Origin: Pomacea canaliculata
Taxonomy: Eukaryota; Mollusca; Gastropoda; Architaenioglossa; Ampullariidae
DNA: 64,000 nt
Assembly (NCBI RefSeq): GCF_003073045.1
Contig: NC_037595.1
Location: forward strand, 4,886,227 to 4,950,226
Reading direction: 5' to 3'
Shown here: positions 37,226-49,870 of the stretch, piece after piece
Numbering within the stretch: the first letter of the stretch is position 1
Layout: each line of letters starts with the position of its first letter
Notes under the pieces: generated by a model
The model's input: the letters and a program-made list of their open reading frames with translations, nothing else
Told to the model about the DNA's origin: nothing
Database searches by the model: none
Translations under genes and position numbers: made by a program

Positions 37226-40200
37226 ATGTTGCTGATAGTTGTTGTCATTGCCTGCCTTGGAGGCTGCTGTGGCTGGTAAGAACGAAGTCCTGTGTTGTGT
37301 GCTCAATGAGGTTTAGGCCAGTTCTCTGTCGATGGCAATCTTTGCGAGTGAAAATATTTGAAAATGACTAAAGCTGTAGTTTAAATGTGCAAAATGTAAG
37401 ATACAAGGGTTTCACTAAGATATGGACATGTATTTGTGTGGAGACCATTAGATATAGTTTAATAAGGTGTGACAAAATGTAGGAGACAGAATTAAAGAGC
37501 CAGTTTTGGATTATTTCTCTACAATAAAAAGCTATCAGACCTCTACTCATTACCAAAACGGCGAAGTGCCACGCAAACTTCGCGGGATCTTTGGACACGA
37601 CAAAGTCCCTGTCACAACAGCGTAAACATGATTTGCATGATTTGCATGATTTATCAACAGCGTAAACATGATTTGCACCTAAATTTCTCTATGACTGGAA
37701 CAGCAGCGTGGAAATGAGCATTTACAGCCTGGACTACAGTTTTCCAAATAATTCTATCAACTGCTGGCTACATAGCTTTCATCATCATATAGCATTCTAT
37801 AGATAAGATGTTTGTGCGTGTATGTGCGAGGTGTGGATATGTCATACCGGAGAGTATGGGTATATCAAAAGAGTATTATATTGAATATGCCAACTGATTG
37901 CAATACATAGAGATGTGTCAAACACAGGGTATGCTACAATATATGACAAGTCTAGATACTATATGCAGAGGGCATTGACAACATCCAATGACTTTGTGCA
38001 GAAGAGCAGCTGGTCCAGGGAAGGAAGTGTAATTTCAGAGGACCTTGCCCGTCCGATGGGAAGCAGTTCTGTCTTCAAGGGAGTAGACGGCCAGTGACAG
38101 GGACATGTGCCTTACGCCGAGCTCTGTGCAGGTCAGCTTGTCATGCATCGCTGGTCACAGCACTAACAGAGTTTTGCCTGCACTAATGCATCCTTGAGCA
38201 GTGATACCATTTTTAATAGCTATATCAGTTGACAGGTTGACAGGGAGAGGGCAACCAGACAGGAGGACCATAGATTCAGATGAGGACATGGTAGCCTTTC
38301 CTTGAGCAATGAGTATTTGGTTTGCCAGTCCCTTATGCTTCACTACTTGGCATTAGGATAATTTTATTTATTAATCTTACACTTGTGATAGAATATGTAT
38401 TTAAGCAGCTGACGTTGATAAATTAGCAATGACATCAACTTTTAATTCATCTCTAATTTTTTGAGACTCAGAAAATGACTTAAAATATCAGTTTTAATTG
38501 ATACGAGATACTTTAACTGAAAGATGTCATCGTCATTATTTTGATTTCGAAAATCTTAATTATAGTATTTTGTAACAGATTCACGAATGTCGCAATTAAT
38601 TTATTCTCCAATAGGCTCTTCTTAAAACTTTCATCAACGTAGGAAGAAATATTTTGCATGAAGCTTCACTGAGACTGCTTGCCTGAGTAAACTGTAACAC
38701 ATTAATTACAAAACATAATACAGGAAAGTAAAATATTTCAATTGTTATGTAGTTCTGTGCAGTTGGTAAAAATCTTAATTGAAAATGTTATTCTTTCAAA
38801 ATTCATAACCTGTTCTAATGTCAGATTTCAATGAATGTGATTAACATGTTAGGTTCTCAGGATCTGTCTTACTGAGTTGTTTAAAAAAATATGGAAAAAT
38901 CTGCTATATTGACGACGACGATTAAGTAGTGTCTTTACTGTACTAGTGGCACCCTACCATGGCGTAGATTGACAAAAATAAATTCCAACTATACAATATA
39001 CTTATAGTTCTACACAAAACACACTCTTGGGAAATCAACATGAAGACTAACAGACATCAGCCATTCATATTCACGTTCAATCGTTCACAGAGCAGCCAAA
39101 AGCATCTTCTGTCGAGTTATTGTTACTGTCATCATCTGTTACTATCATCATCTAGAGCAGTGGTTCTCAAAGTTTTTCGGACCGCGGACCACTTTACTTA
39201 AGTAAAAACTATGGCGGACCACCAAGGCCTAAAAAACAGTCTGTACTATGAATTTCAAATTTAAATTCCGCATTTATTTTATTTTAATTTAAAACTTAAT
39301 GTCCTTTTGTAAAAGTAGTATAGTAATAAGATGACATAAAACTACATACCTCGTTATTTGTAATTAAAATGTTAATGCGAGGAATGCATCACTTTAAACA
39401 TCACTTTGCTGACATATGACGACTGTCAGCCGCGGACCACCTGACTTATGCCCACGGACCACTAGTGGTCCGCGGACCACACTTTGAGAACCACTGATCT
39501 AGAGGAGCAAGGGTGGACACGAAGAACCTGTGCAAGTTGCCCTTGACCTATGCGACCAGCTGCGCACAACCCCGGACCTGTACCCGAGATGCACAGCGCT
39601 GGTGCCTGAAGGGCAGGTCGAGTCCAGTGTATGGAAACTGTGCTCTGCTGGCGGCCATCTGTGACACGTGAGTTCATGAACCTGCTCGTGCGATGTACTC
39701 TAGGGTTAGGTAGATGTACGGTAGATGAGTGTACTCGGGGTGTACGATTGATTTGTGTACATGGCTGTGACAGAAGGATCGTGTGTTTGTGTGTGTGGTT
39801 GGGAGGATGACTACAAGGGGGACATTGAGCCACGGTGACCCTTGCCCCCTGCCCATCAAGAGCTTATCACGTCTATGATGGGTACACAGGACCAAACTTA
39901 TGTTGGTATCAACTGGAGCCAAACGCAAGAGTAGTGATTGCCGAAGTTAACCCCGTCCTTTCTACTGAGTGTTTTCTTCTGTCAGACGGCACCACAGATA
40001 AACATCCCAATCGTTTATGAAAATTGGGGATACCAAGATGTTTTACCGTTGCTGAGAGGACTATAAATGCAGGGTAGTCAGGATTCTAAATAAGTAAATA
40101 TGTTTTACAGCCAGTAAAGTACTCCTGCCACTTTTGATTAGTACTACTGGCTGAGGGTACTGTTAGTTAATACACACTTGAGTCCTTCAAAACACCTCCA

Positions 40201-40396
40201 GACTAGTGAAAAGGGGGTAACCAATCAAGCAGACCTTGCTAACCATTGTTGTGATGTTCTTTACAGGAATGCAGACGTGGACTTCACCAACAGCTGTGGC
40301 AGAATTTGGAAGGGACCCAGAAGAACAGGAGGCAAAGGAAGAAAAAAGCTCGGGAAGAAACTCGGTGGGCTACTCTTTAACAAGATATTCGGCTAG
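37226..40396 (+). CDS. Basic two-domain Kazal-like protein with cationic tail, unit 10
   Basis: Exons: 37226-37275 (signal peptide), 38002-38131, 39503-39667 and 40267-40396. Domain 1 reads KCNFRGPC, loop CPSDGKQFC, signature PVTGTC, ALRRALC. Domain 2 has C6 of domain 1 in KNLC, then loop CTRDAQRWC (Arg at P1) and signature PVYGNC. All twelve cysteines keep family spacing. Exon 4 supplies the last cysteine (FTNSC) and then, instead of two residues, a tail of about 32 residues containing GKGRKKLGKKL and GGLLFNKIFG. It looks amphipathic and strongly positive, as in antimicrobial or heparin-binding peptides; that role is inference. AATAAA at 40457-40462. Exon 1 from its ATG to GTAAGA is 50 bases, not 49, which puts exon 2 out of frame. 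Either the base is a sequencing error or the gene is disabled or starts elsewhere. Without it the product is 157 residues. Confidence 0.6.
39158..39496. mobile_element. hAT-type MITE (family 2) at the unit 10 exon 3 acceptor
   Basis: Terminal inverted repeats CAGTGGTTCTCAAAG and CTTTGAGAACCACTG bound a 339-bp non-coding element. The 8-bp target duplication ATCTAGAG (39150-39157 and 39497-39504) contains the splice acceptor TAG/AG of exon 3. The insertion therefore duplicated the acceptor: one AG now lies before the MITE and one after it. Just inside, GGACCGCGGACCA-type repeats form a second inverted pair. Confidence 0.92.
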
Positions 40397-40469
40397 AGAA
40401 CAAGGCCAAATGTCATAACCGGAAGCGCTTCAGTTGTTTCCTTTAGCCCTGGTTGGAATAAAACACTAT

Positions 40470-42100
40470 ACTCCTGAAATTATCCTCTTAGCGTTGTTTC
40501 TTCGACTTTTGTTGTTCTGTGGCTATATATTATTTATACTTGCGTGTGTAGTAAGACATTTGCTGAAAACATAGCCTATACACACATTTCTTTAGCAATG
40601 CATGCGTCCCTTGACCGGTACCAAATGAGGAGCAGTCATGAGGATCTACGGGTACTGTCGTTGAACTGTCCCGTGCCAATGTCTTTATATGGAAGCTATA
40701 CTGGAGAGGAGACCATCGATGAGGATCTTAGTGTTTCTGGACATGTCTGGGATGCAAACATGCAATATGATACTCAACAACGAAATTTTCGAGTTCATTT
40801 CTAAACTGCAAGAAAGCAAAACGAACTCCAGTCGAGGAAGACAAATGTCAGCGATATTATACACAATTTTCAGCATTGGCCTCCCTGCGAGTCGCCGCTC
40901 TTATGCAACGTTTGGTCTTTTGGGGAAAAGTCAGAGGTCAGACCCCCAGCGTGAGGCTGTGAAATAACCGTCTGGGTAACAAGTCAACCACCGTTCACTC
41001 ATTGCCTCTCTGTTTGGCTCCGGTGTTATAAGACAGCCGAGTGTACTTTCTTTTTTTCTGGTTTGTTGTTGTTGTTCTTGCCTGTCGTCAGACATATTGA
41101 TTTCTGTCCCTCTAAAACTCACAAACCTATCGACGAATAAGACAATAAAAGAAGCAAAGTCAACTCCAATCAAATATCTAATTGTGATGGATAGTCTCTA
41201 ATTGTTTTGATATATGCTAAAGTAATTTTGTCAAGCTGTATCATCCTGAGTTCTGGTGGTGAATTGTAAAGGTCTAATAGGATCCAAATGTTTCTCTAGC
41301 TACTGGGTAAAGCTCTGTCTACTATTTTTCCCAATCACCTTGAAGTCTTGAACTGGCTGCTTATGTGGGGCCACTGTTATGCTGACATTTCTCTTGTCAG
41401 ATTGAAAATATATACCTCCTGAATGCAAGAGCTCAGTTCTCTATTGTTAAAAGGGTCATAATTGGTTCAAAAATAGTTTTAAAAGTAATGTGGAGGTGCT
41501 AAGATCAACCCTTGCACTTGTGAAACAGCTGTGTATTAGGGTGTAAAAATCCAACACAATAGGTGAGTATGCATACAGTTCGATTACTGGCTAAAAGTCT
41601 TTATCGAAAGTTATCGAGATGATTTCTGACAAAGTGTATGACATAAATAAGTCCTACCACAACAAATATTGAGACACAAACATGCTTTATATCAGAGCTT
41701 TCTGATTTACAGGTTTATGGGTATAAGTGCGAGGAATCAGTCAAGACTGTAGGTAGGTACTTCATACTGCTTAGGTTACATTTTGCAGTCTCAGAGAGCT
41801 GCAACAAAGAAATAGCGAAAATGGAGCTAATGATTGGCAACAAGTTAATCGTGATATCGTGATATGACAGTAATTTTGCGTGAAGGATATTAGGCTGATG
41901 AGCAGTCTGGTGGCGAATCCATTACACCACACAAATGCACTCAAATTATGAATTTGTATGGTATTGCCTGCCAAAGGTCACAATAATTAAGGCCATTTCT
42001 GCAATATTTTGTTCATTATTGCATGCGATTACATGGCGCGGGAAAGGCTAATCATGAAACTAATTAACTCTTTATCTGAAGGAAATTAGCGACTGATGGT
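40470..42100. other. Intergenic region without recognised genes
   Basis: No family exon, transposon end or long open frame. Moderately AT-rich. Confidence 0.4.
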
Positions 42101-42112
42101 AATAGGATGAAA

Positions 42113-42123
42113 CTGTATATATA
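42113..42123 (+). promoter_or_regulatory. TATA box of unit 11
   Basis: A TATATATATG run about 100 bases before the start codon. Confidence 0.45.
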
Positions 42124-42218
42124 TGACGAGGAGACTTATTAGTTGGAGGTCGTTCAACGTTGATGCACTGACGTCAGAGCTGATTGCGAGAAGTCTGAAC
42201 CTTCAGTGAAGCGAGACC

Positions 42219-43800
42219 ATGGCAAGACCACTGGGGCAAGCTGCTGTAGTCCTTTTTGTCTTGCTCTTCAACGACGTTCGAACAGGTCAGTCTTGACATG
42301 TTCTCTATCTTATCCTTACTAATCTAATCCTTGTCTTGTTTCCATCTTGTTTTGTTTATTTTGTAACTTGTTTCTTTAAACATATATACAAATATTCTGT
42401 TACCTGGCCTCCTGGTCATCTAACCATCAATTACCTGCTTTCTTGATTACCTGATTCAGTTACTCTGTCTCTAAGCAGAAAGAGGATTGAGAAAAGCGAA
42501 CAGAGCTAAGAGCTGTGCACAACTGTCATATTTAGTTCTCAGACCTACCCCAGTGGATTACAAAATAATAAAAAATATATATTACACGTATAATAATAAA
42601 GTAAATTAAATCAGTTACTGAATAATAATAACTACAAAACAATCTTAAGACTAATTAAAGCACTTGCAGAAGTAGCAGTCTACATCGGCCTGGTATTTGT
42701 GACCAGATATTTGTGAACTAAGATTTTTTTTAATATACGCCTTGTGTTACTTCTTCTGGTTTTGGGTTTATTATTATTTATTATTTTTATGATCCTGTGT
42801 TGACAGCGTTCTTAGACAAGTTGAGCAGTCCGCCTTATAAAATCGTCTGTGATCAGCCCTTGCCACGAAAGTGTCTCAAGGACATGAAGGCGAACTGCCT
42901 TGTGGGTAAGGACTCTCCTGTGTATGGGCACTGCGAGCTGCAGACCGCCATTTGCGAGTAAGTACCAGATAGACATGAGAAGATTTTTTCAGCTACAATA
43001 CATTGTTGCTAGAAAAGATGCGCCGCCACTTAAATACAATCATTAAATTTACATATTTTATAACATTGTTTTTTTCACATTCTGAAGCTTTTTTGTGTGT
43101 TCGTTATCTTCTTCTTCTTTGATAGAGAGAGATGTAGATTCGAGTGTTGAAGGCTGTCGTTAATTAAGAAAAAAAAGGCTTAGTGTATTTGCTGGACTAC
43201 TCACATCTGAATGCCACTTTCAACAAATAAAAATTCCTAAACGAATTAAAATAATCCATCCAGCATGTGGTACACCAGTCTCCCGTTTTGAAAGGAGATT
43301 ATTACACATGCACATTAAATTGACCTTATTTCCTAATTCAGTGGCTCATTTGATCAAAAATGCAATTTGTGTGTATCACACTTCTATGTTTTAATAACAA
43401 AAATATTTATTTCATCGGAGCAAAATACTTGATATTAAAATTCCAAAGTATTTTTAATAAAAAAAAAAAATTTTACACTGCATTCTTATATTTTTATCAA
43501 AGTATTCATTAAAACGGTCTCAATTATATCAGAAGGGAAAGGTTATCACCTGCAGATCGTTACCAATAACTGTCGTTATCACTTTACACAGGGAAAATGT
43601 GTCGTTTACAGAAACATATTAAGTCAATTACCCTCTACATTCTTCTCAAAGAATATTCAATTTGTAAACTTAACAGCCTGATCTGCTTTTAAAACTTTGT
43701 TAGGGCTTTTATAACTGTTTTACATTTTGCTGTTTTTTACAGTTACAACGAAAAATACGATTTCGCCGGAAGATGCCTTCTTAAGGATTCGCTTCCTTAG
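42219..43800 (+). CDS. Single-domain Kazal-like secreted protein, unit 11
   Basis: Exons: 42219-42285, 42807-42957 and 43743-43800, joining in phases 1 and 2 to 91 residues. The signal peptide runs from MARPLGQAAVVLFVLLF to NDVRTG and is unlike the rest of the family. The one domain has VCDQPLPRKC (C-x7-C rather than x5), loop CLKDMKANC, signature PVYGHCELQTAIC and C6 in the last exon (FAGRC), followed by LLKDSLP-stop. Lys sits at the Kazal P1 position, so a trypsin-like target is plausible. AATAAA at 44091-44096. It has no counterpart of the two-domain genes' exon 3, which suggests the ancestral one-domain layout, although loss of exon 3 is also possible. Confidence 0.8.
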
Positions 43801-44248
43801 CGGCAAATACTGTTGTCTAGACAAATACTTCTGAACACAGACATTCTAGTTCTCTAGCATGTTGGTACAGGGCTTTGTGTATGGCACAGCACAGCTTATT
43901 ATTTATCCTTTTAAGTACCCTGTATTCATGCCATTATTATTTTGTAAACATATTAAACCATAGTTTTATATGTCTTCCAACCTGTATTTTTCATGTTAAG
44001 AAAAAAAATAGTGATTTGTTGGAACAAAACTGTAACTTGTTTGCGTTTGTGCTCTGTTGTGACCTCTGAATGAACGTGAAGACAGAAGTGAATAAACGGA
44101 ATCAAAAAACAATTTAATGATTAACAAAAAAAGACGGCGCCAAGAATTAATTGCGGTGCCTCTCTCTCTCAAACAAAGGACTTATTACTATTGTTAAGCG
44201 CCATCTGTATAACTAAACATCTTCAAATAATATACACGATCTTTTGTC

Positions 44249-44600
44249 AAAAAAAAAACAAAAAAAAAACACACAAAAAAACAAAACAAAAAAAAAACAA
44301 ACAAAACAAAACAAAAACAAACGGTGAAGTCCGGGAATGATCACTCTTATATATAGATAGAGAGAGAGACTCCCCACACTCCCTGAATAGTCTCCCTTGA
44401 ATAAGATAATCGGGGCCAGTGGGGTTGACTGGGTCAAAAGGCCGAGCTGACAGCCATACAGTGTCTATACCTAAGAGCAGCGGGTGTCGACTAGAATGAT
44501 ACACCGAGCTGACTACGATACACTGCAATATTCCAGAACAGCAGGTGCTGACTTGGCAGATACACTTGGCTGGCGACGATATACTTCTATTTGTCTAATT
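44249..44600. repeat. A-rich run and imperfect tandem repeat
   Basis: 44249-44322 is nearly pure A with scattered C. About 44440-44585 holds two to three diverged copies of a unit of about 60 bases built around GAGCTGAC, GCAGGTG and a GATACAC-like core. No function recognised. Confidence 0.45.
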
Positions 44601-45299
44601 CCTAAAATCCTTACTTGGGCGATGAAAATTAATGTTGAATTTTAACCACCACTGTTACAACAAGAAACTACAATATCTCTTTCCATCAAAATGCTTTCAT
44701 TCAAATATTAAGTTTTCTCACCATTCTCTCAGCGTTATAAAGATAACGAAAGTAATAAACACAACTTGTCCTATACTTTGACTAGACAAGGAATTATTCT
44801 GATTTCCCGGTCTCTTTCCCACAAAAATTGGCTACAGTGTCTCTTTCTTCAACAATCGGCATATAGGAAATGATCAAACTGAGTTTTCCCTCCAACTACA
44901 GGGGTTCACGTGAATTTTTCGCTCTCTGATTCACTCTTTCATAAATCGTACTCACATCCCCATGCTTTCCTACTAAAGTAAAAGTGACAATCCTTGTGTC
45001 TCGAGACAGATAAGGGTGATAACTCCAATTCATAGCACAGTCTAGCAATCAGCTCAGGACTACATTAATCTATTAGTCATTTCCCAAATGGAAAATCCAT
45101 CATGCTAAAATGTATTGCGGTAATATAGGGGAGACTACCATGAGACATATGTGTTGCAACAGTTGCTTCCCTTGCTCCATTTCTTGCATCAACTGCAGAC
45201 TTTCTACAAAGAAATATCTTCATCAGACCTTAGAAGCTTTAGCATGAAAAAAAAATCGATCTAAACAGCTATCTATTGTAGAGATTATAGTTCATGTTG

Positions 45300-45740
45300 G
45301 CTAAAGCGTCGTCCGCTTTCTATAGCTCTGTATACAGAACACATTCTGAAAGTCCATGTGTACATCGTGTATTTCTTCGTATAATTTCATGTGTATATAA
45401 TGTATTCCGTAGTGTTCTGTGTATTGAGGGTATTCCGTAATGAAAGGTGCATATAGTATATTATGCAGTGTCATGAATACATTCTTAATGTCATATTCAT
45501 ATAGTGTATTTTGCTGTGCCATACATCTGTAGTCCGTTCTGTAGTGCTATAGTGAATGTTGTAGTGCCATATGGATGTTTTGTTATTTGTAGTGTAATAT
45601 ATATATAATGTCTTCTGTATTGCCTTGTGTATGTCATGTATTGTCTAGTGTTTAAATTGTTATAGTGTATTCTGTTGTGTCATGTGCTTATAATATATTG
45701 CGTAGTGTAATGTGAATATAGTGGTTTTTATAGTGATATG
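45300..45740. repeat. Degenerate tandem repeat
   Basis: About ten loose copies of a 30-45-base unit rich in TAGTGTATTCTGTAGTG and ATATAATG. It lies just left of the leftmost hairpin copy; similar TGTATTCTGTGTTT pieces lie between the hairpins at 52.7-53.3 kb. Confidence 0.55.
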
Positions 45741-45920
45741 AAGAAGTTGACAAAGTTCACCACCAGGACTGTCATAAGCTTATTTCACTGGCTGCCTATC
45801 ACAAATCTCATTACTTACTGGAGTAGCTTTGTTACTGTATTGCTTCAACTGCTTGAATACTTTTCTTTAAAATCATTCCTCCAAACACAGAAAACAGTTT
45901 ACAAGCGGCTACAAGCTACT

Positions 45921-45961
45921 TCTGCGTATGTACCATGCCTAGTCGCACACCATACCGCAGA
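45921..45961 (-). repeat. 41-nt hairpin repeat, minus copy 1
   Basis: Read on the minus strand: outer stem TCTGCG/CGCAGA, middle stem TATG/CATA, inner stem TGTGC/GCATG, loop GACTAG. Matches the consensus except for G in place of the bulged A. Confidence 0.75.
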
Positions 45962-46374
45962 ATGAAAGTCTAAATTTGACTACATGACTCAAACATACAG
46001 TATTTAAACATCTTCTGCATCCAGAAGATATCCACTTTACGTCTCGAACACCATCTTTAAATGTACATCAACGCTGTATAGAAGTCGTTGACAAAGTGTT
46101 TTCCGAGTAGTCAGTATGCATCTACTTTATGAGACACTTTTCCAGACCCGTCTATGTCTGTAAACGGCAGGGTAATCAAGTTGGTCCAGGAAGTGAAATC
46201 TCTTGGTGGTCGTCTCTGACCCCGAAAATTTGTTGTTTCTCATATCAAATTTCTCCTTTCACAATGCTTGGACATTTTTCCAATAACTAGCCATGTCAGC
46301 CTAGGGATTGGACATCACAACTTCATTTTGTATCCTGGCATGGTCTGCTCCAAGCGAAGCATAGTGAAGCAGAG

Positions 46375-46415
46375 TCTGCGTCTGTACCATGCCTCATCGC
46401 ACACCTTATCGCAGA
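46375..46415 (-). repeat. 41-nt hairpin repeat, minus copy 2
   Basis: Outer and inner stems match the consensus. The middle stem is TAAG/CAGA with two mismatches and the loop is GATGAG. Confidence 0.65.
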
Positions 46416-46734
46416 CAGTCTGACCACAAGAATCGCTACACGAAAATAAGTACATACAATAAAAATGTCTTTACATTTCCCTAGCTGAGACACAACCACT
46501 GACAAGCCTTGACTCCAGTATGAGAAGTTATTTGACATTTGTCTGTTCACAAACGGAATGTCTTCCTAGAACTTTCCAGATAACAGTTGCCGTCTTTCAA
46601 TGGATGAATTAACCATCATAGAAGCTGAGACTCTTATTGGTATCACCGGGTAGAAGAATGTATGATTAGCTGTGTTACCTTTATTTGTAGGACCACTGTC
46701 TTCGTTTTCTTTCTGTCGCTCCCTTTCTTCCATC

Positions 46735-46860
46735 CCTTACTTCTTCTGTTTTGCTCGTCTATTCATCCACTCTTTCTCAGGTGATTGCGGTTTAGTCCTC
46801 GGTAAATCCGAACAGGGCGGCTTGGTTACATGTTGTGACCAATCACTGAACGCGCAATCT
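46735..46860 (+). repeat. Diverged outlying copy of the palindrome end segment
   Basis: Resembles 54775-54890 and 57375-57500 (TCGTCTATTCAT, AGGTGATTGCG, GGCGGCTTGGTTACA-like blocks). It shows that the sequence at the ends of the 54-64 kb palindromes is a dispersed repeat. Confidence 0.5.
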
Positions 46861-46899
46861 TATCCCCACACATATATATATATTTAGTGGTATCGGTTT

Positions 46900-47980
46900 T
46901 ATTTTACATATTAACGTGATGTGACTACACGGAAAAAAACATGCTTTCCACATGCACATCATCCTCATCTACACAGAAAAATCATAGTCAACACACTTGC
47001 ATTATTTGTTTTCTCAAGACCTTAACATAATCCTGGCAGTCCTTTGTCTTTTCTACCTAGTTCCGAACTCAAAGGGACAGAATGAAAATAAATTCTATAA
47101 TCCCATCTACTTCCCATCAGGTGACATCCACATCTCGGAAGCAGTTCTACCGTAACTACCGGTGTAATATAACACTAATCCCGATTACATAAGACCTGCT
47201 AGCGGAGGATCACCGTGATCTTTTGCTATCAGACTACTTGCGATTCCAGTAACAAAGATCCTTCCTTTCTCTAACAAAATAAGTGACACACCCAGTTTCT
47301 GGTCAGGAGTGAGAGAAAGAACCAACTAAGCTAAAGCTTTCACCATTTTATCATTGAGGTTGATCCTCTTTGACCTAATGACTTCCACTACTTACACTTC
47401 CCAGAAACAACATGTTAGTCTTACAATATCCAAACATACAAGGCAATTCTAAGTCACACTTACACCCAGCGTGTCGCATTCGTGACTGTTGAGACACATC
47501 AGAATCTGCTGATAATAAAGAAAAGGGAAGTCAATGCTATCGTTTCCATCCAAACCTGTGGAATAAATAATAAAAAAAGCATATAAAAAATTTCTACTGA
47601 AAACAAACAAAACTTTTCAGTCGAGCTCTAAACAATAAACTGCTCGTGTTCAAGCTTATCATCGCGCACATCTACATCTCTAACATCGTCCTTTCAATGC
47701 TATTTCTTAACAGCGCACACGCTCATCTGTGTTATCATTTCTCTAATGGCATTTTCACATCAACAACGGGCACTCTGACACCTACTTTATCATCATTCGA
47801 ATGCCTTCTTCTCGTCAACATCGTGTCCATCTACAACGATGGCATCGTCTCACACAATGACTTCTAATTTTGTTCTTCTATCAACATCAACAGCGTGACA
47901 AGTACCTGTACCATGTCTTACCTGTAGATTTAGCACACTCTCACTGTCAGCAGAGAGAAGTGTTTAAATAGCCGACAAAA
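46900..47980. other. Region without recognised features
   Basis: No gene, repeat family or transposon ends identified. Confidence 0.35.
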
Positions 47981-48075
47981 AGCGTTGAAAATGTTAATCA
48001 ACCGTTGACGTGGTTTGTGAAGCCTGCGTTATAGTTTTGAAGACACGCACACATATATATATACCTATAAATAAG

Positions 48076-48116
48076 TACCGTATGTACCATACCTCATCAC
48101 ACACCATATCGCAGGA
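48076..48116 (-). repeat. 41-nt hairpin repeat, minus copy 3
   Basis: The inner stem is TGTGT/GTATG, still paired through G-T wobbles; loop GATGAG. The outer stem is weaker on its 3' side. Confidence 0.55.
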
Positions 48117-48889
48117 CATAGTAGCGACAGCCTCACACAGAGGACAGAAATATATGTCGTCTTGTTGTTGTCGTCGTCGTCATCATCATCATCATCAGCA
48201 GCAGAAGCAGCATTGCGAGTTTTGTTCAATGGCATTTCCACCTGTCAGAATAGCGCAGCGAGATGATAAGGCTAGTCTCCAGCTCTATGTTTGTGTGACA
48301 AGCATCCCACCTGGCGGTCTGTTTATAGCGATCTGCACCTACACAGCTTCAGTCAGAAAGGTTTTCCCGAAATTATTCATAATGCAAGCAGCATATTGAA
48401 ACGCTGTGTGCGGGTGAGCAAAGGATCAGCGCTAAGCATTGATCTCTTACAGTCGCATCCTTTGGTAATTCTTTTTTAGAATTGCACGAGAAGTTTTTGA
48501 GAAATACAAATTTAAAAAGTCACTTTTTTATCTTTCTTAAATAAAAACTACATAATTCATACTTTTTTTTCGAAATTGTCTTCCACAATAGATAAATAAT
48601 CAGAACGAAATCAGAAGTTACAAATACAGGTATAACAGGTGTCAGAAAGCCAGTATTGAATGTTTTCTGTGAAAAGTAGGAAAAATAAATGGCAGATAAA
48701 AGCATAGATAACACCAAGCTCTGATTACCTTATTTCTTACAGCGTCTAGAAAAACAGGTTGTCTTGCTTAAAAACACATCAAAGACAGTTGTTGTTGTTG
48801 TAGACTTGTCTACGTGAGGGCAGATCGGGTGTTCTTGTTTCTGGGTAAATCTCATCGCACGGAAAATGTCCTGTTCAAGCTCCAGCCTG

Positions 48890-49015
48890 AAGCTGCTAAT
48901 CTGGATTGGCTGCTCGAAGTCACTCAATGTAGCTTTCTGTATACGTGTCCCCTAACGGACACAATCTAGTCATCGAGTGTTGCAAACACGGGGTGGTGCT
49001 AGTCTATGACTAGAC
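48890..49015 (-). promoter_or_regulatory. Promoter-like module, minus copy 1
   Basis: Minus-strand reading shares with the other modules an ACTCGATGACTAGAT block, a TGTCCGTTAGGGGACA stem, a GTATACAG box and, like the 51.1-kb copy, TGACTTCGAGCAG. Similarity to the 51.1-kb copy runs on for about 100 bases to an ATGAG, but the GT donor present there is absent here. Confidence 0.45.
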
Positions 49016-49369
49016 TCTGGCTTCACGCAAAACTTGCAGGTACATGATCAATGTGCGGAAAATTCCGATATTTTGAATGCGTTTTATGAGAATCGCCTAG
49101 ACCTCAGATGTTCAAACTTACTAACAAGATATTCATTGGCTGGACTGCAAAGTTGCATTTTTACAAGCAAATGACTTCTCATACTACTCTGCTCCTTCTA
49201 TTACTTTCCCTTTCCTACTTCTGTAACTTCTATTTCTCTAAAAGTTGTCAAACATTATTGTGCTACTCACCATTGAGGACTGGGCATGTCCACTTTGAAG
49301 GAAGCAGAGATTCATAGAAAACTGAAATGTACTTCTGTTTACTGGATATCCCCATGACAAAATGATTGT

Positions 49370-49445
49370 TCACAGCCTCTGTTTTTCAGAGCGGTTTTCT
49401 GTATACCTGTTCTGTAATAAAAATGTGATCTAGTCATTGATTAAC
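49370..49445 (-). promoter_or_regulatory. Promoter-like module, minus copy 2
   Basis: Diverged: ATGACTAGATCAC, then CAGAACAGGTATACAG and GCTGTGAACAAT in the same order as the plus copies at 49.8-49.98 kb. Confidence 0.4.
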
Positions 49446-49757
49446 CCTTTCAGGACCAAGGGACATATATGTTCCATGAATAACTAAAATTATATGCGTA
49501 CAATCCTTACGGTCCCGTTAATATGAAGACACAATATAGTGCTTATTTTTCCATTAGCAAGGTGGTTAATCTCCTTACGTTGTTAACAATTTTTTTACTC
49601 ATTTTTACTCATAGGAATAATATACAAACACCACACATAACATGAAAAATATGCCACACACATAAAAAAATTCCACTCGAGCAATTTCTCTCAACATACT
49701 CACGAATTGCCGGACATAGATCGTAGACTGGCTTGGTCTCGTCTGGAAGCCGAAGTT

Positions 49758-49870
49758 TAGCCATAGACAATGACAAAGGCGTGGTCTTCACTCGATGACT
49801 AGACCAGATCTCTGTTTCAGAACAGGTGTACAGAAAGCTGCACTGACGAGCAACGACCGTGAACTAAGTT
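49758..49870 (+). promoter_or_regulatory. Promoter-like module, plus copy 1
   Basis: Starts near TTTAGCCATAG, then CACTCGATGACTAGACC, CAGAACAGGTGTACAG, CTGCACTGACGAGC and CCGTGAAC. It is joined directly to the next copy, forming a tandem pair. Confidence 0.45.

Noticed and set aside
44213-44528. Phe/Leu-rich minus-strand frame resembling a membrane protein
   Set aside because: It is the complement of an A-rich run with scattered C.
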